Notes: generated by a model from the sequence alone, not told the origin. 59,193 nucleotides of DNA from Pseudomonadota bacterium (GCA_023430625.1 JAEZAA010000039.1:1-59193); one strand, 5' to 3'; counted from the first letter of the stretch, positions 1 through 9,284 are shown. Numbers and translations are program-made.

Positions 1-96
1 ACCGCCTGTCAACTGCGTCACACTTTCGGCTCTCGCCCTCCTGTGCAACCGGCTTCCTGCCGCCCTGCGCGGCCAACTGCCTGCGAAGGAGGCGCC

Positions 97-124
97 ATTA
101 TAGGGATCTGCAGAACCCTTGCAA
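97..124 (-). promoter_or_regulatory. Strong sigma-70 promoter reading out of the window, probably for an rRNA operon
   Basis: On the minus strand a TTGCAA -35 box (119-124) and a perfect TATAAT -10 box (97-102) are 16 nt apart and followed by a GC-rich discriminator. Just upstream (about 128-170) the DNA is rich in A and T tracts, like an UP element. A second -35-like TTGACA lies at 7-12, and its -10 would fall outside the window. In Pseudomonas an rRNA operon follows tyrZ, and this layout fits a P1/P2 rRNA promoter pair. No rRNA sequence is inside the window, so the target is inferred. Confidence 0.6.
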
Positions 125-275
125 GAGACAAAAACAAGAAACTTAAAATTTGTTTTTGCCACCGCTCAGAGATCAAACAAACAGATCAATCCTCAACCGA
201 ATTGGCCGGATTTCGTCCAAAAAGCCCGCACCTCGCCCGCTTAGACCACAGTCAGCAGCGGGCTTCGCCGAGACT

Positions 276-1478
276 TTACCGGGTAATGATTCGGGCAATT
301 TGCTTTTTGCCGACCTGATAGATATCTGAGGTGCCCGCCATCACCTGGTACGTCGAATCCACAACTTGCTGATTCACCTTTACCGATCCCGCCTTCAGCG
401 CGTCGCGGGCCGCTGCAGAGTTCTTGGTTAAGCCTGCGCGATTGAGCACTGCCGCAACTGGAAGCTGGGCCTGCCCTTCAAAATCGATCTCAACTTCCGG
501 GATATCTTCTGGCAACTCGCCATCCCGAATCACATTGCCGGCCGACTTATGCGCATTCTGTGCTGCCTCCGCACCATGGAAGCGCTCAATGAGCTCCCTC
601 GCCAGAATGGCTTTTGCCTCCTGGGGATTCATGCCAGCCTCGACCTGCTGCCGAATCTCCTCGATTTCCCTAAGTGAGCGGAAGCTCAGCAACTCGAAGT
701 AGCGCCAGACCAGGGAATCCGGCATCGACAGCAGCTTTTGGTACATCTCGCCAGGTCGATCTTCGATTCCGACGTAATTGCCCAGCGACTTGGACATCTT
801 CTTAACACCATCCAAACCTTCAAGGATCGGCACCATGACAATGTCCTGAGGGCGCTGCCCCGCCCCGCGCTGCAACTCACGCCCCATCAGTAGATTGAAC
901 TTCTGGTCGGTTCCGCCCAGCTCCACATCGGCCTCAAGCTCAACCGAGTCGTAGCCCTGAACCAGCGGGTAAAGAAACTCATGGATCGCAATGGGTTGCT
1001 CGGCTTTATAACGTTTGTCGAAGTCATCTCGCTCCAACATGCGTGCCACGGTGCTCTGTGCCGCCAGCTTAATCATCTCCGCCGCGGTCAACTTACCCAT
1101 CCACTCGGAGTTAAAAACAACTCGGGTTTTTGCGGGGTCCAGAATCTTGAAGACCTGCGCCTGGTAGGTCTTTGCGTTTTCTTTAACCTGCTCCTCGGTT
1201 AGCGGTTTACGCGTTTCATTCTTGCCGGTGGGATCACCGATCATGGCCGTGAAGTCGCCAATCAGAAAGATGATCTCATGCCCCAGGTCCTGGAACTGTC
1301 GCAACTTGTTGATCAGCACGGTGTGGCCCAGGTGCAGGTCCGGCGCAGTGGGATCAAATCCTGCCTTGATCCGGAGGCGCTTGCCGCTACGCAAACGTTC
1401 AATCAGGCTCTCTTCCTGAATGACTTCCGCCGTGCCCCGTCGAACCACCGAAATGATGTCATCTTCAGTTGCTGTCAT
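276..1478 (-). CDS. tyrS: Tyrosyl-tRNA synthetase
   Basis: This class I aminoacyl-tRNA synthetase charges tRNA-Tyr with tyrosine in the cytoplasm. The 400-residue product has the HIGH-type motif HLGH near residues 49-52, the KMSKS loop (KKMSKSLGN) near residue 230 and a C-terminal S4-like RNA-binding domain. The length and the GDPTGKNETRKPL stretch resemble the TyrZ type of Pseudomonas rather than E. coli TyrS. The ATG at 1478 is preferred over the upstream GTG at 1487 because a GGTGGGAG Shine-Dalgarno sequence sits just before it. A minus-strand TATAAT at 1637-1642 is a possible promoter, but its -35 is poor. The gene is divergent from the M23 peptidase and probably precedes an rRNA operon. 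Confidence 0.96.
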   Translation of the reverse strand: MTATEDDIISVVRRGTAEVIQEESLIERLRSGKRLRIKAGFDPTAPDLHLGHTVLINKLRQFQDLGHEIIFLIGDFTAMIGDPTGKNETRKPLTEEQVKENAKTYQAQVFKILDPAKTRVVFNSEWMGKLTAAEMIKLAAQSTVARMLERDDFDKRYKAEQPIAIHEFLYPLVQGYDSVELEADVELGGTDQKFNLLMGRELQRGAGQRPQDIVMVPILEGLDGVKKMSKSLGNYVGIEDRPGEMYQKLLSMPDSLVWRYFELLSFRSLREIEEIRQQVEAGMNPQEAKAILARELIERFHGAEAAQNAHKSAGNVIRDGELPEDIPEVEIDFEGQAQLPVAAVLNRAGLTKNSAAARDALKAGSVKVNQQVVDSTYQVMAGTSDIYQVGKKQIARIITR

Positions 1479-1669
1479 TACTCCCACCTAGCCCTTCTTT
1501 CTTTATGACCGCCGTTAACAGGATGTGCAGCCGACGCAAAACGCTACATTCCTTTACCCAATAATCACTATCATTTCACGCAGCACAACGGGATAACACG
1601 CTAGATTTACCATGGCAGGCGGCGCGAAAGGGGCCTATTATACCCGACTCTAAAATCCTTGCGCCCGCT

Positions 1670-1699
1670 TTGGATGAATCCCCGGTTATCCACTATACT
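1670..1699 (+). promoter_or_regulatory. Candidate sigma-70 promoter for the M23 peptidase gene
   Basis: TTGGAT (1670-1675) and TATACT (1694-1699) are separated by 18 nt and lie about 40 nt upstream of the GTG start at 1739. The match is moderate and no activator site was recognised. Confidence 0.4.
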
Positions 1700-1738
1700 T
1701 AAGCCGTTTTTGTACGTATTTACCGCAAGGGCCTACCA

Positions 1739-3229
1739 GTGCTGAAGAAATTTCCATCATTCCCCAAGGTTCATCTTTTGGCCGCAGGAAGTCTGAGCGT
1801 CGCAATTGGCGCCGTATTAATGCTCAGCCCCAGCGCCGAGGTTGAGGCCAACCGTATCAGCATTGCGCTTCCGCTTCATTCCGCTTCGCCTGACACATCC
1901 ACTTCGACCAGCGCCACGTTGGCGCCGGTCAGTTCAACTGCCCTAGTGGAACAGCTGTCTGCCAAAGACACGGCAGCCGCCGTGGATCAGGCGCTCGAGG
2001 CTGACAGCCTGACGTCGGATCGTCTGGACGACGAAGGTGCTGAGGCAAGCGATGTCGTGGTCAATGCCGACTATACTGCGCCGTCTCACCAGGAATTGTC
2101 CGAGGTTGGCACCGCCATTACCGAAACCGAGCAATGGCAGAGCTACAAAGTTGGCTCAGGCGACAGCCTCTCGGCGATATTCAAACGTGCCGGTCGGGAC
2201 ACCCAGGAACTACTGGATGTGCTCGCAGCCGATAAAGACAAGATGCTTGGCCGCCTGTATCCCGGCAACGTTCTGGATTTCAGTGTACAGGACGGCAAGC
2301 TGGCCAAGGTCCGCCTCCAGCGCAGCCAACTGGAAACCATCATGGTTGAGCGGACGGACAAGGGCTTTGTCGCGAACAAGATTGTCCGCACGCCCGAAGC
2401 CCACACCGCGTTTGGCGCCGGCACGATCACCAGCTCATTGTTCCTCGCGGGGCAGCAAGCAGGACTCTCACAGTCCATGATCATGGAACTCGCGACCATC
2501 TTCGGTTATGACATCGACTTTGCCCTGGACATCCGGGAAGGCGACCAATTTAACCTGGTCTATGAGGAACTCCACCTCGACGGCAAGAAAATCGGCTACG
2601 GCAACGTGCTAGCCGCGTCCTTTACCAACCGGGGTGAAACCTATCTCGCCGTGCGCTATACCGACAGTGACGGCCGCACCAGCTATTATCGGCCGGACGG
2701 AAAGAGTCTGCGTAAGGCATTTATCCGCACGCCGGTCGACTTCGCGCGGATTTCGTCTCATTTCAACCTGTCGCGCAAACACCCGATCCTCCACAAGATT
2801 CGCGCCCATAAAGGCACCGACTACGCCGCGTCCCACGGCACCCCCATCAAGTCGGTAGGTGAAGGCAAGGTTATCTTTGCCGGCGTGAAGGGCGGATATG
2901 GAAACACCGTAGTGATTCAGCATGGGCAGTCCATTACCACGCTGTACGCCCACATGAAGCGCTTCGCCAAGGGAATCCGCGTCGGAAGCCGGGTCGATCA
3001 GAGCCAGGTTATCGGTTACGTTGGCTCAAGCGGACTGGCGACCGGACCTCACCTCCATTATGAGTTCCGGGTCAATGGCGTCCCCAAAAATCCGGTTACC
3101 GTGAAGTTCCCAGAAGCGTCGCCCGTACCCAAGCACGAACTGGCGCGTTTCAAACAGCAGACTGCCACCCATTTGGCACAGCTGGAAACCTTTGCGCAAA
3201 GTCACCGCCTCGCGCTCAATGGTCGGTAA
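1739..3229 (+). CDS. M23-family peptidoglycan DD-endopeptidase (OapA/MepM-like)
   Basis: This is a predicted periplasmic metallopeptidase that cuts peptide cross-links in peptidoglycan during wall growth. The 496-residue protein has an N-terminal membrane or signal segment (residues 10-30), a low-complexity linker rich in Ser, Thr and Ala, a LysM/OapA-like domain around residues 130-185, and a C-terminal M23 domain. The zinc-site motifs are visible as HKGTDYAA and GPHLHYEF. Translation starts at GTG 1739 in the only reasonable context. anmK overlaps its 3' end by 11 nt. The pairing of a wall hydrolase with a recycling kinase matches the order PA0667-PA0666 in Pseudomonas aeruginosa. Confidence 0.88.
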   Translation: MLKKFPSFPKVHLLAAGSLSVAIGAVLMLSPSAEVEANRISIALPLHSASPDTSTSTSATLAPVSSTALVEQLSAKDTAAAVDQALEADSLTSDRLDDEGAEASDVVVNADYTAPSHQELSEVGTAITETEQWQSYKVGSGDSLSAIFKRAGRDTQELLDVLAADKDKMLGRLYPGNVLDFSVQDGKLAKVRLQRSQLETIMVERTDKGFVANKIVRTPEAHTAFGAGTITSSLFLAGQQAGLSQSMIMELATIFGYDIDFALDIREGDQFNLVYEELHLDGKKIGYGNVLAASFTNRGETYLAVRYTDSDGRTSYYRPDGKSLRKAFIRTPVDFARISSHFNLSRKHPILHKIRAHKGTDYAASHGTPIKSVGEGKVIFAGVKGGYGNTVVIQHGQSITTLYAHMKRFAKGIRVGSRVDQSQVIGYVGSSGLATGPHLHYEFRVNGVPKNPVTVKFPEASPVPKHELARFKQQTATHLAQLETFAQSHRLALNGR

Positions 3230-4358
3230 AACTACCGCCGCCAGGTCCGAACTCTATATCGGCCTCATGTCAGGCACCAGCCTGGATGGGGTCGATGCGG
3301 TCCTGGCGGACTTCTCGCAACACCCACCACGCCTCCTGCAACACCATTACCTACCATACAGCCCTACGCTCAAGAAACGCCTTCACCAGCTCTCAAGTCT
3401 GCCTTCGGTGGGGATGGACTTGCTCGGCGAAACCGGCATTGAACTGGCCCACCAGTACGCAAACGTTACCAGGGCACTGTTAGAAGCCGCCGCAACTGCG
3501 CCGCAGCAAATTGCCGCCATCGGCTGCCATGGACAGACCATTCGCCACCGGCCCGATACCCGCTATCGTTTTACGATGCAGATCGGCGATCCGAGTACGC
3601 TGGCTGAGCTGACCGGCATCCTGACGGTCGCCCAGTTCCGCCAGCGCGACATGGCCGCTGGCGGTCAAGGCGCCCCGCTGGTTCCTCCCTTTCATCAGTA
3701 TGTATTTGCCCATCCCGCGGAAGATCGTGGCGTGCTGAATTTAGGTGGGATGGCCAATATCACCCTGCTGCAAAAGGATTCGCCGGCACTCCTGGGATTC
3801 GATACCGGCCCCGCCAACGTCCTGATCGATGGCTGGTGCCAGAAAATGCTCGGCAAGGACTATGACCGCAACGGCGAGATGGCCCGGCAAGGCCAGCTGA
3901 TTCCCGCCTTGCTGACGGCGATGCAGGCCCATCCCTTCTTCTTCCAGACGCCGCCCAAAAGCACAGGGCGCGAAGCCTTCCATATGGACTGGGTGCAACA
4001 GCATCTGGACCAACTGGAACAAGCACCCGCAGTGCTGGATGTGCTACGGACGCTCACTGAGCTCACGGCCTGGTCGGTGGCCGACGCGATCACCGCAACC
4101 GGTTTATCGCTCGACACCCTGGTCCTGTGTGGTGGCGGGGCCTATAACGGCTTTCTGAGGGAACGTATACAGGCACAGTTGCCGGCCGTTCAAGTGATCA
4201 GTTCAGGTGAAATGGGCATACAGCCCGATCAGGTGGAAGCCCTGGCGTTTGCCTGGCTGGCAAGACAAGCCTTGCATGGCCTGCCCGGCAATCATCCGGA
4301 CGTGACGGGTGCATCGGGCTTTCGAGTCTTGGGTGGGATTTATCCGGCGGGGACCTGA
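3219..4358 (+). CDS. anmK: Anhydro-N-acetylmuramic acid kinase
   Basis: AnmK converts 1,6-anhydroMurNAc plus ATP into MurNAc-6-phosphate, a cytoplasmic step of cell-wall recycling. The 379-residue product begins with the family signature LYIGLMSGTSLDGVDAVL and contains GCHGQTIRHRP, a GGMANIT motif and the Gly-rich LVLCGGGAYN segment of the ASKHA fold. The open frame extends to a TTG at 3192, but the ATG at 3219 is preferred and overlaps the stop of the upstream peptidase gene by 11 nt, which implies translational coupling. The two adjacent genes probably act on the same material, one releasing muropeptides and the other salvaging the sugar. Confidence 0.95.
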   Translation: MVGKTTAARSELYIGLMSGTSLDGVDAVLADFSQHPPRLLQHHYLPYSPTLKKRLHQLSSLPSVGMDLLGETGIELAHQYANVTRALLEAAATAPQQIAAIGCHGQTIRHRPDTRYRFTMQIGDPSTLAELTGILTVAQFRQRDMAAGGQGAPLVPPFHQYVFAHPAEDRGVLNLGGMANITLLQKDSPALLGFDTGPANVLIDGWCQKMLGKDYDRNGEMARQGQLIPALLTAMQAHPFFFQTPPKSTGREAFHMDWVQQHLDQLEQAPAVLDVLRTLTELTAWSVADAITATGLSLDTLVLCGGGAYNGFLRERIQAQLPAVQVISSGEMGIQPDQVEALAFAWLARQALHGLPGNHPDVTGASGFRVLGGIYPAGT

Positions 4359-4388
4359 CCGAGAATATTCTGAGTCAGGCCCTGAACA

Positions 4389-4742
4389 TCAAATGCTGAA
4401 CGAGGATCCGCAGCCGCAGGTGGAACTGGCATTCGGATTCTTGATGACGAACTGAGAGCCTTCCAGCCCTTCTTTATAATCCACCTCTGCACCGACCAGA
4501 TACTGATAGCTCATGGCGTCGACCAGCAAGGTCACGCCTTGCTTCTCAACCTTGGTGTCGTCTTCGTTGACCGTCTCGTCAAAGGTAAAGCCGTACTGGA
4601 AGCCGGAACAGCCGCCGCCGGTCACGAACACCCGCAGTTTCAGGTCTTCGTTACCTTCTTCCTCAATCAGCCCTTTTACCTTGTTAGCCGCCGCGTCCGA
4701 AAAGAGAATCGGGGTCGGCGTAAAGACTTCAGCCGTATTCAT
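4389..4742 (-). CDS. erpA: Iron-sulfur cluster insertion protein ErpA
   Basis: This A-type carrier delivers Fe-S clusters to apoproteins. It is 117 residues long, as expected. The three conserved cysteines are C45 in GGGCSGFQ and C109 and C111 in the C-terminal CGCGSSF. It converges with anmK, with a 30-bp gap. It is transcribed towards anmK and away from the bactofilin gene, which lies upstream on the same strand, so a minus-strand group with bactofilin, the coiled-coil protein and argC is possible. This matches the Pseudomonas order. Confidence 0.95.
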   Translation of the reverse strand: MNTAEVFTPTPILFSDAAANKVKGLIEEEGNEDLKLRVFVTGGGCSGFQYGFTFDETVNEDDTKVEKQGVTLLVDAMSYQYLVGAEVDYKEGLEGSQFVIKNPNASSTCGCGSSFSI

Positions 4743-4861
4743 GCTACCTCCAGCCGAATGAACATATGCGCAGTTGGGTCGCCCCAGTTCGGGCTATTAT
4801 GAAATTGCCCGACAAATATAGTCAACTTAGTTCGTCCGCTGGCGCCCGATCGGTGCCTGGC

Positions 4862-5365
4862 TTAGCCGGACTTGGACAAACTGACCGCCGCATCGGTGGC
4901 GACATCATCGTCGGTTGCGTCATCATTGCCTGAAGCATCCATCCGACGTTCAGCCGGTGCCGATTTCAGCGTCACGGCAGGAGCCGGGTCTGACTCTTTG
5001 ACATGGACCAGGCTGCCGTTGACCTCGGCCCCCATCTCCATTTCTATCAGGTTGTAGTATACGGTTCCCTGTACCGATGCCTTGGCCGCCAGCTCGATAT
5101 GCTTGCTGGCATGCACATCACCATTGACTCGGCCATTGATGACGACATGGGGCGCAACCACATCGCCTTCCACCACGCCGGAATCGCTGATGCGCACCAC
5201 CGCATCGCCGCCATCGTCGGCACGGATTGCTCCAGCAACCTTGCCATCGATATGCAAGCCGCCACTGAACAGGATGTCGCCTGTGACTTGGGTCTTGGTG
5301 GAAATCAAGGTATCGAAGCGACTATTGGGAGCCGGTTTTGGGCTGGGCTTCTTCTTTCCCCACAT
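4862..5365 (-). CDS. Bactofilin (polymer-forming cytoskeletal protein)
   Basis: Bactofilins assemble without nucleotide into filaments that scaffold cell-wall enzymes. The 167-residue product has a short basic N-terminus followed by a right-handed beta-helix core of about residues 20-120. The core is built from repeated hydrophobic and glycine turns such as TGDILFSGGLHIDGKVAGAI and VVINGRVNGDVHASKHI. A charged, disordered tail follows. Its position among cell-wall genes (M23 peptidase, anmK) is suggestive, since bactofilins of other bacteria work with M23 peptidases. A direct link here is inference. Confidence 0.88.
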   Translation of the reverse strand: MWGKKKPSPKPAPNSRFDTLISTKTQVTGDILFSGGLHIDGKVAGAIRADDGGDAVVRISDSGVVEGDVVAPHVVINGRVNGDVHASKHIELAAKASVQGTVYYNLIEMEMGAEVNGSLVHVKESDPAPAVTLKSAPAERRMDASGNDDATDDDVATDAAVSLSKSG

Positions 5366-5409
5366 GGGTCTGCTGCTCCTGTTGGATCAACGTCTGGCAT
5401 TCTGACGTT

Positions 5410-6171
5410 TTAAATTAACGGATCTGGTTTCGAGGCCTTCTGACTTGAACGTTCACGCTTCCAGAGAAAGGTCTGTTCAAATTTAGCAGCTTTTCGGCCT
5501 TTCGCCTGAACAACCACCTGCACCCGCTCCGGCTGGAAGTCCTCAGGCACCGACAGCTCCCCCGTCAGCTCCTGAAAATAGCGGAAACCGAACTTGAGAC
5601 CGAGATCCCGCAGATTGGCGAGATCACGCAGCGGGATGACCTCCTGTTCGCCCCGGCGCAAGCCGATCAGGTTCACTGCGACAATGCCCTCGACGTTGGA
5701 CTGGTTGTCCGCCATCTGCGCCAGAACCAATTTGTAGCGGTAGCGGCGCTCACGGAGCGGCTCCACTTCCCACTTCTGCACCTTCAGCCCTTTGCTGCCT
5801 TCAGCGGGTGCCAGGATGTTCTTATAGAAAATTGTATCTTCCTTCAGCCGGGCAACGGTTTCCTCCAACTGATGAATGGTGCGCTGAACATCCTGCGCGG
5901 CGAGCTGGTCGATCGTCCGCCCCCGCTCCAGATTGGTCACCTGTTGCCGCAACGCCGCTTCCTGCTGGCGACTTTCTTCCAGCGCAACTTCCGTCTTGCG
6001 CTGCTCGGCCAGGAAATCCTGATAGCGCAGGTAAAAACCCGCCGCGCCGATCAAAAAGCCTCCCGCCATGCCGATCAGCACCGCCAACCAGGCCGTTAGC
6101 CGTTGCCGGAGCTTACGCCCCGGCTCATAGGGCACTAAAACCAGACGCTCATGCGGTGGTCGCTTTGGCAT
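5410..6171 (-). CDS. Coiled-coil inner-membrane protein of the DUF6776 type
   Basis: The function is unknown. The 253-residue product has a basic N-terminus, one transmembrane helix (about residues 25-48), then a coiled coil (about 50-120, with many Glu, Gln, Arg and Leu residues) and a mixed alpha/beta C-terminal domain that is probably periplasmic. It sits between argC and the bactofilin, as PA0663 does in P. aeruginosa. One membrane anchor plus a coiled coil next to a bactofilin gene makes a morphogenetic partner role plausible, but nothing in the sequence proves it. Confidence 0.7.
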   Translation of the reverse strand: MPKRPPHERLVLVPYEPGRKLRQRLTAWLAVLIGMAGGFLIGAAGFYLRYQDFLAEQRKTEVALEESRQQEAALRQQVTNLERGRTIDQLAAQDVQRTIHQLEETVARLKEDTIFYKNILAPAEGSKGLKVQKWEVEPLRERRYRYKLVLAQMADNQSNVEGIVAVNLIGLRRGEQEVIPLRDLANLRDLGLKFGFRYFQELTGELSVPEDFQPERVQVVVQAKGRKAAKFEQTFLWKRERSSQKASKPDPLI

Positions 6172-6181
6172 CCGTTAGTCC

Positions 6182-7249
6182 TCAGGGCATCAAAGCCACG
6201 TGCTGCAATCCGGCCGTCTCCGGCAGGCCCAGCATGATGTTCATGTTCTGGATGGCTTGGCCGGCGGCGCCCTTGACCAGGTTGTCGATGACCGAGGAAA
6301 CGATCACCACATTCGAGTCAGGTTGGCGATGCAGCGCAATGCGGCACCAGTTCGAGCCTTTCACGCTGCGCGTTTCCGGGTGGCTGCCAAAGGGCAGAAC
6401 ATCCACGAAGGGTTCACGGGCGAAACGATCTTCAAACAGGGACTGAAGATCCGCATCCTCATTACTCAATTCCGCATAGAGCGTGGCTTCGATACCACGA
6501 ATCATCGGCACCAGGTGCGGCACGAACGTCACCTTGACCGCCTCCCCGGCAAACTGCGACAGGCCTTGGGTGATTTCCGGCAAATGACGATGACCGGACG
6601 CAGCATACGTCTTGAAGTTCTCACCCACCTCGGCGAACAGGCTGCCCAGCTTGGCCTGGCGTCCGGCGCCGCTGACACCGGATTTGGCGTCAGCAATCAG
6701 GCGCCGCGGATCCACCAGATTATTCTCCAGCAAGGGCAAAAAGCCGAGCTGGACTGCCGTCGGATAGCAGCCGGGATTCGCCACCAGCCGCGCCTCGCGA
6801 ATCTGGGCGCGATTGACCTCGGGCAAACCGTAGACCGCCTGTTCCAGCAAGTCTGGGCAATGATGGCTGCCGCCATGCTCCTTGCCATACCAGCGCTCCC
6901 ACACTTCGCAATCCTTCAGGCGGAAGTCGGCGGCCAGGTCGATGACTCGGACACCGGCATCAAGCAGCTCACGCGTCATCTTCATGGCAACTCCATTCGG
7001 CGTGGCAAAAAACACCAGGTCACAACCGGCCAGCACCTCAACGCTCGGCTCGCTGAAATTCAGGTCGAAATGGCCGCGCAGATTCGGATACAGCTCGGCG
7101 ACGCTCATGCCAGCTTCACTTCGCGAGGTGATGGCCTGAATGTCCACTGAGGGATGTGCCGCCAGCAACCGCAGTAACTCGACACCCGTGTAACCGGTGC
7201 CGCCCACGATCCCGACCTTGAATTTCGATTCGGATGCTACTTGAGACAT
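6182..7249 (-). CDS. argC: N-acetyl-gamma-glutamyl-phosphate reductase
   Basis: ArgC reduces N-acetyl-glutamyl-phosphate with NADPH in the third step of arginine synthesis. The 355-residue product starts with a Rossmann motif (KVGIVGGTGYTGVELLRLL) and contains the active-site cysteine signature LVANPGCYPTA. The open frame extends upstream to 7345, but the extra 32 residues do not look like ArgC, so the ATG at 7249 (MSQVASESK) is chosen. The stop is 10 nt from the start of the coiled-coil protein gene, which suggests cotranscription. Confidence 0.95.
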   Translation of the reverse strand: MSQVASESKFKVGIVGGTGYTGVELLRLLAAHPSVDIQAITSRSEAGMSVAELYPNLRGHFDLNFSEPSVEVLAGCDLVFFATPNGVAMKMTRELLDAGVRVIDLAADFRLKDCEVWERWYGKEHGGSHHCPDLLEQAVYGLPEVNRAQIREARLVANPGCYPTAVQLGFLPLLENNLVDPRRLIADAKSGVSGAGRQAKLGSLFAEVGENFKTYAASGHRHLPEITQGLSQFAGEAVKVTFVPHLVPMIRGIEATLYAELSNEDADLQSLFEDRFAREPFVDVLPFGSHPETRSVKGSNWCRIALHRQPDSNVVIVSSVIDNLVKGAAGQAIQNMNIMLGLPETAGLQHVALMP

Positions 7250-7419
7250 GGCTGAAGTCTTTACCCTGATGTAAGAGGAGGCGCACTCCTGATCTGCGTT
7301 TCCGGCTGCCCGGCCACGCCCGCTTAAAGATGGGCATTGTATCATGCTAGAGTGGTCTGTTTTCGCACGATCCTGACCGAGCTAAAAGTCTACGTTATTT
7401 GACGGATGTTTGCCTCTTC

Positions 7420-9213
7420 ATGCCACCCAAAGCATTTGACCGCTACCTTCAGCTTTTCCAGCGCAGCCTCGCCAACGTGGAGGCCCTGCCCCAGCTGGCC
7501 CTTCTGGGATTATTGTCCGGGCTGGCGACGGGGCTGGTGGTACTGCTGTTTCGCCTGGCGATCGAAGGGCCGCTGGTTTTTCTTCTGCCGGGGGCCGATG
7601 CCGAGAACTTTGAAGCCCTCGACCCGCTTGTCCGCGGCCTGCTGCCTTTAGCCGGTGCTTTGCTCATTGGCGCGCTGCTGCACCAGTTAAGCGCGCCGCA
7701 ACGACGCCTTGGCATTACCCATGTGATGGAGCGGCTCGGCTACCATCAGGGCCATCTGTCCCTGAGGAGCGCCGTCAATCAATTCGTGCTGGGTGTTCTG
7801 ACGATCATCAGCGGACTTTCCTCAGGCCGCGAGGGTCCGGCGGTTCATCTTGGCGCCGCCAGCTCAAGCCTGCTCGGGCAGTGGATGCGGCTACCCAATA
7901 ACAGCATTCGCACCCTGGTGGCCTGTGGCACGGCCGCCGCCATTTCCGCTTCATTCAACACCCCGATAGCCGGTGTGATTTTCGCCATGGAGGTGGTACT
8001 GATGGAGTACACCATCAGCGGCTTCACCCCGGTAATCCTGGCCGCGGTCAGCGCCGCCGTCGTCCATCAGTTGGTCTATGGTGATATGCCGGCGTTCGTG
8101 GTGCCGCCACTGGCCATGAACTCCCTACTGGAGCTGCCCTACATTGTCCTGATGGGACTGGTGTTCGCCGCTTGCTCAGCCCTGTTTGTGGCAACCCTCA
8201 AGTACTTCACCCGCTATTCGGCGCGCCCCATTCTGTTGCGCGTGCTTGCGGCCTGCGCAGTCACCGGGGTGACCGCCATCGCCCTTCCCGAGATCATGGG
8301 GATCGGCTATGACACGGTCTCTGCCAGCATCGCCGGCAGTCTCGGCTTGGGCCTGTTACTGGCGGTGGGAGTGGCAAAACTGCTGCTATCCGCCACCACG
8401 GCCGGCCTTGGGGTGCCCGTCGGCGTCATTGGTCCCACCCTGGTGGTTGGCGCCACCTTGGGCGCCGCCATGGGCATCGTCGGGCAAACCATGGCGCCCG
8501 CCAGCGCCTCCTCGACCGGTTTCTATGCCTTGTTGGGCATGGGCGCCATGATGGGTGCGACCTTGCAGGCACCATTGTCGGCGCTGATGGCGCTCATCGA
8601 ATTGACCCGCAGCACCCAGATCATCCTGCCCGCCATGCTCATCATCACGGTCGCCAGCTTGACCGCCGCGGCTGTGTTCAAGCAGCGTTCGGTGTTTATC
8701 ACCGCGCTCCAGGCCGCCGGCCTTGATTATGGCTCCACCCCGCTCAGCCAGGCCCTGCGCCGAGTGGGTGTGGGCGCTATCATGGATCGAAGTTTTGCGC
8801 GCACGCCACCGGCGCTCACGCAGGATGAAGCCAAGCAGATCCTGCTGAACGCCCCGAAATGGATTCTGGTGGAGAACGAAAATGGCCCGATGTTCGTGCT
8901 ACCCGGTTCCGATCTGGCGCGCTATCTGGAACAATCGGAGCAGCCCGCACACGCCGAACAAGCGGTCGAGCCGGATGCAACGCGCGCCACGCTGCCGGAT
9001 GGCCGAATCGACCTCTGTGAGATTCCCGCCCAGCGCAGGGACCTGGCCCCGCTTCAGCACCAGGCCACGCTGGAGGAGGCGCTGGAAAAGCTCGATGCCT
9101 CCCGGGTCGAAGCGCTCTATGTGGAGCGCGTGTCGGCGCCGCTGATCAAGCCCATTATCGGCGTGATTACTCGCGGCGACATCGAAGGCTATTATCTGCT
9201 GAAGAAAAAATAG
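7420..9213 (+). CDS. CLC-family chloride channel or antiporter with C-terminal CBS region
   Basis: This is an integral membrane anion transporter. The 597-residue product has about 10-12 hydrophobic helices over residues 25-430. It carries the gating-glutamate motif GREGPAV (E138) and the later anion-site stretch VPVGVIGPTLVVG. The C-terminal 150 residues look like CBS domains. At the position of the E. coli ClcA proton glutamate (FIIEEM) the sequence is FAMEVV, so the second Glu appears to be Val192, as in CLC channels. Channel rather than antiporter activity is therefore possible but unproven. The ATG at 7420 is preferred over a TTG at 7399. The 3' end starts the tandem repeat at 9196-9271. 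Confidence 0.85.
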   Translation: MPPKAFDRYLQLFQRSLANVEALPQLALLGLLSGLATGLVVLLFRLAIEGPLVFLLPGADAENFEALDPLVRGLLPLAGALLIGALLHQLSAPQRRLGITHVMERLGYHQGHLSLRSAVNQFVLGVLTIISGLSSGREGPAVHLGAASSSLLGQWMRLPNNSIRTLVACGTAAAISASFNTPIAGVIFAMEVVLMEYTISGFTPVILAAVSAAVVHQLVYGDMPAFVVPPLAMNSLLELPYIVLMGLVFAACSALFVATLKYFTRYSARPILLRVLAACAVTGVTAIALPEIMGIGYDTVSASIAGSLGLGLLLAVGVAKLLLSATTAGLGVPVGVIGPTLVVGATLGAAMGIVGQTMAPASASSTGFYALLGMGAMMGATLQAPLSALMALIELTRSTQIILPAMLIITVASLTAAAVFKQRSVFITALQAAGLDYGSTPLSQALRRVGVGAIMDRSFARTPPALTQDEAKQILLNAPKWILVENENGPMFVLPGSDLARYLEQSEQPAHAEQAVEPDATRATLPDGRIDLCEIPAQRRDLAPLQHQATLEEALEKLDASRVEALYVERVSAPLIKPIIGVITRGDIEGYYLLKKK

Positions 9214-9271
9214 GCTGTTGAAGAAAAAGCAGGCCGCTGAACAAAAAGCGAGCTGTTTAAGAAAAAATAAG
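9196..9271 (+). repeat. Four tandem 19-bp copies that begin in the clc 3' end and include its stop codon
   Basis: Copies start at 9196, 9215, 9234 and 9253, with an exact 19-bp period. The first is CTGCTGAAGAAAAAATAGG and encodes the final Leu-Leu-Lys-Lys-Lys-stop of the CLC protein. Copies 2-4 are imperfect, for example CTGTTGAAGAAAAAGCAGG. The last copy runs directly into the AAGGAGAG Shine-Dalgarno sequence of hemJ. Confidence 0.9.
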
Positions 9272-9284
9272 GAGAGAAGCGCCC

